Positions 15,752 through 23,321 of a DNA stretch of 34,420 nucleotides are shown piece after piece. The position numbers were made by a program, and so were the translations under genes. The notes below the pieces were generated by a model that ran no database searches, had not been told where the DNA came from, and saw only the letters and a list, made by a program, of their open reading frames with translations. The first letter of the stretch is position 1. The number at the start of each line of letters is the position of its first letter. Origin of the DNA: Phycisphaerae bacterium (lineage in GTDB: Bacteria; Planctomycetota; Phycisphaerae; UBA1845; JAFGLZ01); the NCBI GenBank assembly GCA_016927755.1, contig JAFGLZ010000144.1:1-34420 (forward strand). Direction: 5' to 3'.

Positions 15752-15786
15752 TCCGTCCGGGCTAGCCAGCCCGGCGTACGGACGGA
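15752..15786. repeat. Bulged long hairpin after the fucosidase gene
   Basis: TCCGTCCGGGCT (15752-15763) is complementary to AGCCCGG (15768-15774) plus ACGGA (15782-15786), with a four-base loop and a seven-base bulge. It lies 28 bases after the fucosidase stop, between converging genes, so it may act as a terminator or be a dispersed palindromic unit. Confidence 0.5.
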
Positions 15787-15798
15787 AAGACTGGGTGG

Positions 15799-15818
15799 CC
15801 CACCGCTTCAGCGGTGGG
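15799..15818. repeat. Tight hairpin next to the bulged hairpin
   Basis: CCCACCGC (15799-15806) and GCGGTGGG (15811-15818) pair perfectly around TTCA. Together with the hairpin at 15752-15786 it fills the gap between the fucosidase and the reverse nitroreductase. The rest of 15725-15901 shows nothing gene-like. Confidence 0.5.
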
Positions 15819-15901
15819 GGACACGAATTCGCGCCCGAGATCGCGCCTCGCCGTTTGGCCGCGTGGTTCTGACGGCGCCGGGGTTCCCTACCGATGGGGC
15901 C

Positions 15902-16603
15902 TCATCGCTTCTCGGCAACGGGATATCCCACCGGTAGCACGTACGCCGCCTCCATCTCGCTCGGCAGGCCGAGGACCTCGACGACCTTCTCCCCGTCCAC
16001 GCCACCGGCCGGCGTAGCCACCAAGCCGAGCGCCGTCGCCTGAAGCAGCACATTCTCTGCGACGTGCCCCGCCTCCAGCAGGCAGTAGCGATCGGCGTTA
16101 TCCGGCCACCGCGCCGCCAGCCGTGAGACGTTCATCGCCACCACCATGCACACCGGCGCCGAACGAATCCCCGCCTTGCCCAACGGCCCGGCATCGGAAC
16201 CCGACCGAATGTCGTCGGATTTGAGCTTCTTGAGCGCATGCGCCTTGGGCACGTACTCGAACAAGCCGTCCTTCCGGATGAGATAGACCGTGATCGGGTA
16301 CAGCTCCCCCGCCGACGGCGCCGTGCGAAGCCCCCGCTCCGCCTCCGTGATGCCCTGGGCCGCCCAGCAGAGCTGCGAAATCTGCTCGATCGACAACGCC
16401 TTGTCCGCGAACTTGCGCTGCGTGCGGCGCTTGGCCAGCGCCTCGTTCAACGACATCCCGCCCGACGTCTTGGGCTTCGGCAACTGAATCTCCTGCTGTC
16501 GCGTCTCCGTCGACGCCGCCTCCCCGGCAAGCCGCGACGCGGTAACTGATCCAAACCCAATCACCGCAATAGCCACCACACTGATCCAACGCGATTCCAA
16601 CAT
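15902..16603 (-). CDS. Exported SagB-type nitroreductase-fold oxidoreductase
   Basis: A 233-residue FMN-dependent nitroreductase-fold protein of the SagB/ThcOx-like group. After a membrane-targeting segment (residues 1-28, ISVVAIAVIGFGSVTASRLA) the core shows SLNEALAKRRTQRKF (FMN-phosphate-binding Arg cluster), LCWAAQGIT, RTAPSAGELYPITVYL, LLEAGHVAENVLLQATALGL and PVGYPVAEK. SagB-type enzymes oxidise azoline rings in peptide natural products, but no cyclodehydratase or precursor peptide is visible, so the substrate is unknown. The start at ATG 16603 is supported by GAGG six bases upstream; GTG 16609 would leave no spacing. The gene begins 12 bases after the DUF4091 gene and is almost certainly cotranscribed. 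Export of a flavin enzyme is unusual, and FMN delivery outside the cytoplasm would need explaining. Confidence 0.8.
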   Translation of the reverse strand: MLESRWISVVAIAVIGFGSVTASRLAGEAASTETRQQEIQLPKPKTSGGMSLNEALAKRRTQRKFADKALSIEQISQLCWAAQGITEAERGLRTAPSAGELYPITVYLIRKDGLFEYVPKAHALKKLKSDDIRSGSDAGPLGKAGIRSAPVCMVVAMNVSRLAARWPDNADRYCLLEAGHVAENVLLQATALGLVATPAGGVDGEKVVEVLGLPSEMEAAYVLPVGYPVAEKR

Positions 16604-16615
16604 GGTCACCCTCGA

Positions 16616-19600
16616 TCACTTCGTCTGAATGTGAAGATTGTACTTCGCCAGCAGGCCTTCCAACGCCACGCCCACCTTCCGTCGGTGCTCATACAGCGGC
16701 TGCGGGTCCCACGTGAACTCCGTCAAGCTTTTGCTGACCGCCTCCGGAACGACCGTCAGCCGCTTGGCCTCCTCGATCTCCGGCCCACGCTTGCCCTGCT
16801 TCTCCAGCATCCGCACCGCATGCCGAAGTTGCCACAGATACTCGAAGTCCTCGATCCCGTCTCGAAGGATCTCCCAGCGAATCGTGTTCACGGGCCCGCA
16901 AACGTACTTGGTCGCCTTGTCGGCCGCGCCCTTTGGGTTCGGCGGGTAGACGAACCGCCCGTCCCCGTTGCCCCAGGCTCGACGCGTCCCCACGGGTGTC
17001 GAATACCCCGACACCCAGCTCATCGGGTCCTCCCACGGGTTCTGGTAGTTCGGCTCCGGGTAGGCGCAGTCGCTCGTCCAGTACGTCGACTCCCAGATCA
17101 GGATGCCCTCCACATCGTGCTGATACGTCTGCCACAGCCACATGCGAAAGTCGATCGCCGGGTGATCGATGAACAGCGTGGCATACGGCTCCTTCGGCCC
17201 GCAGCACACGTACCACATGATCCGCTCGCCCAGCGCCTGCCGCTCGCGGCAGACCTTCTCGCTGTAGGACGCCGTCAGCGGACACCACAGGTCAACGCTG
17301 CCGTACATCGCCGGCTCCGGCTGCTCCGTCAACATCCGCGTCAGTCCGGGCGCCGATCGCTTGAGAACCGCCATCCCCTCCTTGACGAAGTCGTAGTCCT
17401 TCGGCTCCGGCTCGTCGAACCAGTAGACGTACGCCTTATCCAACCAGCCCTTCTGGCGAAGGTGCGCCTCGACCTGCCCGAGGTACTTCTTCATCAGGAT
17501 ATCGTACTCCTTCGTCCCCTGCTCGAACCCGCCGATGCTGCCCTTGCTGCGCTCGTGGAACGTCCCCCACCCCATGCCCTGAACCCCAAGCTTGAACGCC
17601 GTGAAGCCGTACCCGTCCAAGTACTTCTCGGCCGCCCGGTCGAACGCGGCGAAATCGATCTTCACGTCGAGCTTGTCCGATCCGCCCTCGAATCCCCCAT
17701 CCTTCACCAATTCCGGACCACCATGGGCCTGTCTGAACGAGATGTCGTCGAACCAGGCCGTCCCCGTATTCTCGCCCGCCTCGGTCCACCGGGCGGGTCT
17801 CAGCCCAATTCGGACGTATCGAGCTTGCTCCGGCGCCCGTCCCCTTACGGCGTACTCGCCGTCCTGCCACTGGCCGGTCCCGGTCAGAACGATGTCAAGG
17901 TTGTGGTACGGAATCCACTTCCGGTCTTTGTCGTGGTGATACACCGTGAGCATGTACTGCTGCCCAGGCTTGGCAGTCTTGGCCTTCCAGCGAAGGATGT
18001 AGCTGCCCTTCGGGTCAATCCCGATCAGTTCCCTGCTGCCAGCCGCAACCTCGCCCTTCGTCGAGTCGTCCACGAGTATGAGGGCATACGAACCGCTCGC
18101 CTTTTCGTCCGAGACCCGCTTGCCGCCGTCCCAGTTCAGCCCGGTCACCACCTCCACCCGTATCGGGTCGAGCATCATCGGGTCGTACGGGGAGATGCGA
18201 TGGGCTGCGAAGTTCTTCATGTACAGGTCGTGAACCTGTCGGTACTCCTCCTCCGTCTTGAGATTGTGGTACTTCCGGACGTTCTCGGGGTTGAAGCCGA
18301 ACGTCGCGAAGACGTGCGCCTCCTTCGGCAGCGCAAAGCCCAGCACCCGTGCCGCAATCGAGACCTCCCGACGATAACCACCGTCCGCCGTGACCGTGAC
18401 GCTTCCCTTGTACTCGCCCGCCGGCGTCTCGGACGGCACGTAGATCGTGATCCACAGTGGCTGATTCGTCCCCGCCGAAACGTCGAACGGCTTGTCGCAC
18501 GAAGGCAGCGGATCCGGCCAGTCGCCGATACAGCCCACGGCGTCCGTCGGTGAACCGACGCGCACCCATGCCACGCGATCGATCGTGATGTGCTCCCGGC
18601 TGATCCTGCCGGCCGAGCCCGCCAGATCACTTGCCTCGATCCGCACGTTCCGAAGATCCCGCTTCGGTCGCAGCACAAGCTGGAAGGGCTCATACTCATG
18701 GCCCGCGGCAACGATCTGCGCCGGCTTGCCCTTCGATTCCGGCGCGAGCCTCCCCTTGCTCACCTTGTAAGTGCCCTCGCACCACCACAGATCGCCCACA
18801 TCGTCGGACTGCAGCAGGTATCCATAGTCCGACGAGTGCAGGATCGGAAGCGACACGGAAGCCCTAGCGGCAAATCGCTCCTTGCCCTGAGTGTCCTCGA
18901 CGCTCAACGCCAGCGTGTACACGCCCGCCTGCCGGAGCGATATCGGCAGCTCAAACGGAATCGCCTTCCCGGTCTCGAGATCGAGACGCTTCTCGTTGCG
19001 GGAAGTCTCTCTGCCGTCACGGAGCGCGACCACCCGCACGGTAATCGCGCCACCCCCTGCGGTCGAGCGGATCCGCCCGATGACGCCCGACCGCGGCGAC
19101 GTCGGAGGCACGATCTCATCGACCGTAATCTGAATACCCGGGTCGTCCCGCAACACGTCCAGATAGGCCGTCGACCCCGTCGCGTCAGGCAACGCCGCCC
19201 CCAGCCTCGCCTCGTAACCGTAGCCGTGGACCTGCAAGCTGCCCGGGGCCGAGTCCCCCTGAACCGCCGCGCCGCCCGATGCCCTCAGCCGAATCCACAT
19301 GCTCGACGCGGGAAACAGTGACGCAGGAACCGTGAGCGTCTTGCCCCCCTGCTGGCCCAGTTCCCCAAGCCCCGTCCATTGCTTGCCGTCCTTGCTCGCC
19401 TCCACATAGAGCTTCCCGCTCTGGTAGTACCCGACCGTAACCGTCACCTGCCCCGACGTCTGGTCCACCTTGTTCAGCTCGTGCCGGTAGACGACCGTAC
19501 TCCCACCGCCGAAAACCCAGCGGTAGCTGTTGAACCCGGCCGTGTGTGACACCAGCCCGCGAAACTCGTTCGACCCTTCGCCGTTGAAATCCGGCTCGGC

Positions 19601-20191
19601 GATGTACTTCCCGTCCTTGATGGATTCCCCCCAACCGAGTTCCTGCCCCCCCACCTTGGCGCGGATCGGCGCCACGCTTCGCAGACTGACGTCATCGTAG
19701 TAAACCGTCCCCGGCACCTCCCACTGGCCCACGCGAAGGAATGCCCCCGCGGTGTCATCCGGCGTGACGAAGACAAACCCCCGCTCGCCCCACTTCTCCG
19801 AAGCGCCGTAGTCTCGGTTGTTCGTCGACGGCCCCACGATGAGGCATCCCCCGCCCGTCCCCGGAGACGTCTTCAGATACGTCGTTACCCGGTAGACGGT
19901 CCGCGGCTTGAGCGTCAACGCCGTGCAGCGCCAGCAGCTCGAGCCGGAGCCCTCACCCGTAACCGCCACGCTCCGCTTGCCGGTGTGGGCTTGATCCGAC
20001 CAGCTTCCCTTCCCCCCTTCGAGCTTCCACTGACTCGGGCCGGTCTGCCCCTCCTCGAACGAGGCGTTCGGCACGAGACCTGACTGGCCCGACGCCCCCT
20101 CCAGCGCCTCCGACCCCAGGACAATGCCCTGCCTGAATGACATCTGGGCCATGATGACTAGTGGTAGGATCCGTGGGAAAGTGCGATGCAT
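16616..20191 (-). CDS. Large exported multidomain protein with C-terminal DUF4091-type glycoside-hydrolase domain
   Basis: A 1191-residue exported protein. Signal peptide: residues 1-27 (ILPLVIMAQMSFRQG region). Then a CBM-like beta-sandwich (LVPNASFEEGQTGPSQWKLE, from about residue 39), a discoidin-like module (SGKLYVEASKDGKQWTGL) and two or more Ig-like modules. A second CBM-type unit starts near GPELVKDGGFEG. The TIM-barrel catalytic portion includes YVYWFDEPEP (Glu927 is a candidate acid) and the DUF4091 C-terminus has RWEILRDGIEDFEYLWQLRH. DUF4091 proteins are thought to be polysaccharide hydrolases, but substrate is not established. Start ATG 20191 follows CGGAGA by five bases; a 184-residue upstream continuation overlaps the divergent dehydrogenase gene. 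It leads the SagB gene in an operon. Confidence 0.85.
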   Translation of the reverse strand: MHRTFPRILPLVIMAQMSFRQGIVLGSEALEGASGQSGLVPNASFEEGQTGPSQWKLEGGKGSWSDQAHTGKRSVAVTGEGSGSSCWRCTALTLKPRTVYRVTTYLKTSPGTGGGCLIVGPSTNNRDYGASEKWGERGFVFVTPDDTAGAFLRVGQWEVPGTVYYDDVSLRSVAPIRAKVGGQELGWGESIKDGKYIAEPDFNGEGSNEFRGLVSHTAGFNSYRWVFGGGSTVVYRHELNKVDQTSGQVTVTVGYYQSGKLYVEASKDGKQWTGLGELGQQGGKTLTVPASLFPASSMWIRLRASGGAAVQGDSAPGSLQVHGYGYEARLGAALPDATGSTAYLDVLRDDPGIQITVDEIVPPTSPRSGVIGRIRSTAGGGAITVRVVALRDGRETSRNEKRLDLETGKAIPFELPISLRQAGVYTLALSVEDTQGKERFAARASVSLPILHSSDYGYLLQSDDVGDLWWCEGTYKVSKGRLAPESKGKPAQIVAAGHEYEPFQLVLRPKRDLRNVRIEASDLAGSAGRISREHITIDRVAWVRVGSPTDAVGCIGDWPDPLPSCDKPFDVSAGTNQPLWITIYVPSETPAGEYKGSVTVTADGGYRREVSIAARVLGFALPKEAHVFATFGFNPENVRKYHNLKTEEEYRQVHDLYMKNFAAHRISPYDPMMLDPIRVEVVTGLNWDGGKRVSDEKASGSYALILVDDSTKGEVAAGSRELIGIDPKGSYILRWKAKTAKPGQQYMLTVYHHDKDRKWIPYHNLDIVLTGTGQWQDGEYAVRGRAPEQARYVRIGLRPARWTEAGENTGTAWFDDISFRQAHGGPELVKDGGFEGGSDKLDVKIDFAAFDRAAEKYLDGYGFTAFKLGVQGMGWGTFHERSKGSIGGFEQGTKEYDILMKKYLGQVEAHLRQKGWLDKAYVYWFDEPEPKDYDFVKEGMAVLKRSAPGLTRMLTEQPEPAMYGSVDLWCPLTASYSEKVCRERQALGERIMWYVCCGPKEPYATLFIDHPAIDFRMWLWQTYQHDVEGILIWESTYWTSDCAYPEPNYQNPWEDPMSWVSGYSTPVGTRRAWGNGDGRFVYPPNPKGAADKATKYVCGPVNTIRWEILRDGIEDFEYLWQLRHAVRMLEKQGKRGPEIEEAKRLTVVPEAVSKSLTEFTWDPQPLYEHRRKVGVALEGLLAKYNLHIQTK

Positions 20192-20271
20192 GGTTGTCTC
20201 CGATCGTTGACGGACGCCTCTGCCGGCAAACGGCCTGACATGATATGCGCTTTTCATCCGATATCCATGCC

Positions 20272-20301
20272 TTGACCCCCCGTTGAGCACCCCGCTATCG
20301 T
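20272..20301 (+). promoter_or_regulatory. Putative promoter of the CtBP-like dehydrogenase
   Basis: TTGACC (20272-20277) and TATCGT (20296-20301) are 18 bases apart. The leader to ATG 20330 would be about 22 bases, containing the strong site AAAGGAGG at 20318-20325. The remaining divergent gap (20192-20271) has no clear promoter for the reverse gene. Confidence 0.45.
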
Positions 20302-20329
20302 GTGCGGGACATTCGCCAAAGGAGGCGCC

Positions 20330-21328
20330 ATGCCCAAACGTGCCAAGGTTGTCATCGCCGACTTCATCCGTGATGAACTCGAACCCGAACGACGAATCCT
20401 CGGCAATCTTGCCGACGTCGTCGCCCTCGACGCGACGTCCGAGGACCAGTTCGGCAACCGCATCGACGACGCCGACGCAATCATGGTCTATCACAGCCTC
20501 TCCGTCACGCGCCGCACCATCGAGCGTCTGACCAACTGCAAGCTCATCATTCGCTGCGGCGTCGGCTTCGACAACATCGACCGCACGTATGCCAGGTCCC
20601 GCGGCATCCCCGTAGCCAACGTGCCCGACTACGGAACCGAGGAGGTCGCCGACTCCGCCATCGGCATGATGCTCACCATGACACGCGGCGTCCACCTCTA
20701 TAACTCCCGACTCCGCGCCGCACAGGGCCCATGGGCCCACCACGAGGCCGTGCCCCTTCGCAGACTGCGAGGGAGCACCTTCGCCATCATCGGCCTAGGC
20801 CGCATCGGAACGGCCGCGGCCCTTCGAGCCAAGGCCCTCGGCATGGATGTCCTCTTCTACGACCCCTATGTGCCGGATGGCGCCGACAAGGCGCTCGGCG
20901 GGCTACGCCGCTTCGATAAGCTCGACGACATGCTCGCCGAGGCCTACGTCGTCAGCCTTCATTGCTGTCTGACGGACGAGACGCGCAGAATCGTCGACGC
21001 ATCCGCCATGGCTCGGATGCCAAAGGGCTCCTATCTCGTCAACACTGCTCGCGGCGCCCTGGTCGACACCGACGCCATCCCGGACGCAATCGCCTCCGCA
21101 CAGCTCGCCGGCGCCGCCATCGACGTGCTCGAAACCGAGCCCCCAGCCGACGACGACCCCCTCATCGCCGCATGGCGCGATCCGAGCCACCCCGCACACC
21201 ATCGCGTCATCGTCAACCCGCACTCGGCCTTCTACTGCGAAGCCGGCATCATGGACATCCGCGTCAAGGCATCCCAAGCCTGCCGGCGCGTCCTGGAGGG
21301 GTTGCCTCTGCGCAACGTCGTGAACTAG
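20330..21328 (+). CDS. CtBP-like D-isomer-specific 2-hydroxyacid dehydrogenase
   Basis: A 332-residue NAD-dependent dehydrogenase that interconverts 2-hydroxy and 2-keto acids. Substrate-domain motif: IIRCGVGFDNIDRTYARSRG. Rossmann motif: FAIIGLGRIGTAAALRAKAL (GxGxxG). Catalytic region: LVNTARGALVDTDA (Arg), GAAIDVLETEPP (Glu) and NPHSAFYCEAG (His). The ending, YCEAGIMDIRVKAS...GLPLRNVVN, is that of the C-terminal-binding-protein-like branch. It is cytosolic, with AAAGGAGG before the ATG. It is divergent from the DUF4091 operon. A substrate such as a sugar-derived keto acid fits the surroundings, but this is inference. Confidence 0.9.
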   Translation: MPKRAKVVIADFIRDELEPERRILGNLADVVALDATSEDQFGNRIDDADAIMVYHSLSVTRRTIERLTNCKLIIRCGVGFDNIDRTYARSRGIPVANVPDYGTEEVADSAIGMMLTMTRGVHLYNSRLRAAQGPWAHHEAVPLRRLRGSTFAIIGLGRIGTAAALRAKALGMDVLFYDPYVPDGADKALGGLRRFDKLDDMLAEAYVVSLHCCLTDETRRIVDASAMARMPKGSYLVNTARGALVDTDAIPDAIASAQLAGAAIDVLETEPPADDDPLIAAWRDPSHPAHHRVIVNPHSAFYCEAGIMDIRVKASQACRRVLEGLPLRNVVN

Positions 21329-21406
21329 GCGGTATTGGCGGGAAGCTGAGAGTGAGGTGTTCTCCACATTGAGGCCTGCGGCGGATGGTGGCTGACATCG
21401 ACTAGG

Positions 21407-21436
21407 GCCGCCATCGAATTGTGCTACGGTGGCGGC
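21407..21436. terminator. Possible terminator of the dehydrogenase gene
   Basis: GCCGCCATCG (21407-21416) and CGGTGGCGGC (21427-21436) form a 10-bp stem with one T:G pair and a 10-base loop, 79 bases downstream of the stop. No T tract follows. Confidence 0.4.
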
Positions 21437-21536
21437 GCGGCGAGCCAGCACGCGACCTGGACGTGCTGGGGTCTGGTCCGTGGATACGGCCAGCAGGATT
21501 GGCGCGAGCGGAACTCATGCCAAGCTAGTGGCCTGT

Positions 21537-21552
21537 GAAGGACTAGTCCTTC
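21537..21552. promoter_or_regulatory. 16-bp perfect palindrome upstream of the STAS-HATPase gene
   Basis: GAAGGACTAGTCCTTC is identical to its reverse complement over all 16 bases. It ends three bases before GAGGAG (21555-21560), the ribosome-binding site of the next gene, so a bound protein or an RNA fold there would block expression. Confidence 0.6.
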
Positions 21553-21567
21553 TTGAGGAGACCTCCA

Positions 21568-22440
21568 GTGGCAGCACCTCTTGTGTGCAAGGTCGACTTC
21601 AACGTCAACGATGCTCTACCATCGGTGAAGGCCCTACTCGATCGGCTAGGGTACATCGCGAGATACACAGGGCCTGCTCAGAGGGTCATTGATCTGACGA
21701 ACTGCCACTATCTGGGACCGGATGCGGCAGCCCTTCTGGGTGCAGCCATATGCGACATGCAACGCCTAGATTACCGATTCGCCGTGATGCAACCCGAAGG
21801 GCCCGGGGAACTCCGTGCATTCTGGCGGATTAGCGGGCTACAGGCGCTGCTATCCAGGCAACCACAGGACGAACCCGGTCCCCCACCCGGAGGGCGAGCA
21901 CCAACGGTCATGGCGATCAAGCAGTTCCGCAGAGCCACGTTCAACGACGCAGACTCAGTTGTCAGCCTGGCGCGGAAGCACATCGATCTATCCCGAGAGT
22001 CCGAAGAGCAGCTTAGGATCTGCGTTAATGAAGTTGTCCAGAATATTGAGGATCATTCACGATCCCCCATCGGAGGATTCATGTCTGCGCGCTTCGTCGC
22101 CACGAAGCGCCAGGTTAGGGTCGCCATCGTTGACCGAGGCCTTGGCATCTGCAAGACGCTCAACGAACGATACCCCAGCGCCACCCCGACGACAGCGCTT
22201 ACCTGGGTCACGAGGGGAGACTATACGGCTCTTTCTCGGCCAAACAACTTGGGATTGGGAATAAGCAACTTATGGAGTATTATTACTCGCTTACACGGCG
22301 AGATCTTCATCGTATCCGATGTTGCCTTCATCGAGCACCGAGACGGGAAGGATCTTCCTTCACGTCTTCTCGCATCCCCTCCCGCGGAATGCCGATATAA
22401 TGGAACTGGGGTGTTCTTCAGTCTGCCGGTAACGAGCTAG
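21568..22440 (+). CDS. STAS-like domain fused to a GHKL/HATPase domain (serine-kinase-like)
   Basis: A 290-residue soluble protein. Residues 14-98 form a STAS-like domain (RVIDLTNCHYLGPDAAALLG, then YRFAVMQPEGPGELRAFWRI). A Pro-rich linker (101-112) leads to a HATPase domain at 120-288. N-box: ICVNEVVQNIEDHS (Asn154, Glu155, Asn159). G1 box: VAIVDRGLGI (Asp189, Gly191, Gly193). G2 box: NNLGLGISNL (Gly229, Gly231). This arrangement is that of anti-sigma or switch kinases (RsbW/SpoIIAB type) combined with their substrate-like STAS domain. It would bind ATP and possibly phosphorylate a partner STAS protein such as the adjacent DUF4325 one. GTG 21568 is chosen because GAGGAG is seven bases upstream. 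Codon use is visibly less GC-biased than its neighbours, which suggests recent transfer. Confidence 0.78.
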   Translation: MAAPLVCKVDFNVNDALPSVKALLDRLGYIARYTGPAQRVIDLTNCHYLGPDAAALLGAAICDMQRLDYRFAVMQPEGPGELRAFWRISGLQALLSRQPQDEPGPPPGGRAPTVMAIKQFRRATFNDADSVVSLARKHIDLSRESEEQLRICVNEVVQNIEDHSRSPIGGFMSARFVATKRQVRVAIVDRGLGICKTLNERYPSATPTTALTWVTRGDYTALSRPNNLGLGISNLWSIITRLHGEIFIVSDVAFIEHRDGKDLPSRLLASPPAECRYNGTGVFFSLPVTS

Positions 22441-22445
22441 TAGCG

Positions 22446-22859
22446 ATGGGTACTGTTGATCTGAGAAACGACGCCATCCCAATCATGGCAACGGCCCATC
22501 TTGATGAGGAGGGTTCAGTTGTCAGAAGCGGCCTCGCCTTGGCTGAGGTGGTTCTCCGAGTTCTCGAGAGAGAACCTTCTGCAAAGGTGTCGTTCGAGGG
22601 GCTCAAGGGTGCTTCTTCCAGCTACTTCAACGTGTTCTTGCGACGAATCGACGAGGGTTGCGGCCTTGCTGAGGTCGAACACCGTATTGAGTTGACCTTC
22701 GATTCGATGACCCAGAGCATGGTCTACGAACGGTCCCTTGAGTCCGTCTCGCGAGGGCCACGGAAGCCCCCGACGCCCCTATCACCCCCCGAACCATCAG
22801 GCCCTGACGGGCCACGGCCATCCTTCTGGAGACGGTTATTTAGACTGGCTCCCCGCTGA
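22446..22859 (+). CDS. STAS-like DUF4325 protein, partner of the STAS-HATPase
   Basis: A 137-residue protein. Residues 8-90 match the STAS-like DUF4325 pattern: RSGLALAEVVLRVL (helix), KVSFEGLKGASSSYFNVFL (core strand plus the Ser-rich turn, residues 47-65) and VEHRIELTFDSMTQSM. The tail (100-137) is Pro/Arg-rich and ends with an aromatic-basic segment FWRRLFRLAPR that could touch membrane or nucleic acid. The gene begins five bases after the stop of the STAS-HATPase, indicating tight translational coupling. Ser57, Ser58 and Ser59 are candidate phosphoacceptors by analogy to SpoIIAA-type antagonists; this is inference. No sigma factor or anti-sigma target is visible within the window. Confidence 0.72.
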   Translation: MGTVDLRNDAIPIMATAHLDEEGSVVRSGLALAEVVLRVLEREPSAKVSFEGLKGASSSYFNVFLRRIDEGCGLAEVEHRIELTFDSMTQSMVYERSLESVSRGPRKPPTPLSPPEPSGPDGPRPSFWRRLFRLAPR

Positions 22860-22889
22860 AATGTGCAGGTCCGCACCCCATGTAGCTTC

Positions 22890-22908
22890 GCCTCGCGTCA
22901 CGCGAGGC
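22890..22908 (+). terminator. Terminator hairpin after the STAS module
   Basis: GCCTCGCG (22890-22897) and CGCGAGGC (22901-22908) form a perfect 8-bp stem around TCA, 30 bases downstream of the DUF4325 stop. No T tract follows. Confidence 0.5.
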
Positions 22909-23256
22909 AGGGAGAGAGTCTGTGCCGTGCCAAAGTGTTCGCACGCCGGCAGTTACTTGAGCGGCGATCAGTCTGCCCCAGACGGAACATTCGGCGGCCG
23001 GCAAGTACCTGCTGCCTGGCAGCATCCGAAGCATCCTGTAAACCGTCTGACCCTGCCGCTAGTCAACGGCAATTCCTCTTCCGCCAAGATGAAGCTGCGG
23101 ACATTCGCGCGACACCATTGATGGCATGTCGGCGAATGCCGACGGGGCTGATCCTGAGTAGTGTCGCCAGAGAACATGAAGTCCCTCTGCCGGTAGGGCA
23201 AACCTGTCGGGACTCGTCAGCCGATGTCGGGTCTTGTGCCGCCGCTGTCCTTCTCC

Positions 23257-23285
23257 TTGGTAGCCTTCTGCGGCCCTGATAGCAT
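23257..23285 (+). promoter_or_regulatory. Putative promoter of the two-barrel hydrolase gene
   Basis: TTGGTA (23257-23262) and TAGCAT (23280-23285) are 17 bases apart. The leader to ATG 23322 would be about 30 bases and contains AAGGGAGA as the ribosome-binding site. Confidence 0.4.
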
Positions 23286-23321
23286 CGCACCAACTGACTC
23301 AACAGCAAGGGAGAACGTCCC

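Larger units (their letters stand above)
22860..23321. other. 462-base non-coding stretch with several hairpins
   Basis: No coding frame with a proper start and composition is visible. It contains the terminator at 22890-22908, a long-range inverted repeat (22947-22959 with 23002-23014, one mismatch) that encloses a small GTCTG/CAGAC hairpin (22971-22983), a GTCGGC/GCCGAC hairpin (23128-23143), and a promoter for the next gene at 23257-23285. The enclosed layout could be a structured RNA. Confidence 0.5.

Noticed and set aside
15902..16603. A RiPP/azoline cluster around the SagB-type enzyme
   Set aside because: No cyclodehydratase, YcaO protein or precursor peptide is visible nearby, and the protein has an export segment.
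16631..18553. 640-codon forward frame opposite the DUF4091 gene
   Set aside because: Arg/Leu/Pro-rich shadow frame without domains.
20192..20743. Upstream extension (184 codons) of the DUF4091 frame
   Set aside because: It overlaps the divergent dehydrogenase gene; ATG 20191 has the ribosome site and signal peptide.
22863..23279. 138-codon forward frame in the non-coding stretch
   Set aside because: Ser/Arg/Cys-rich, lacks a ribosome site and resembles no protein; hairpins occupy the same bases.
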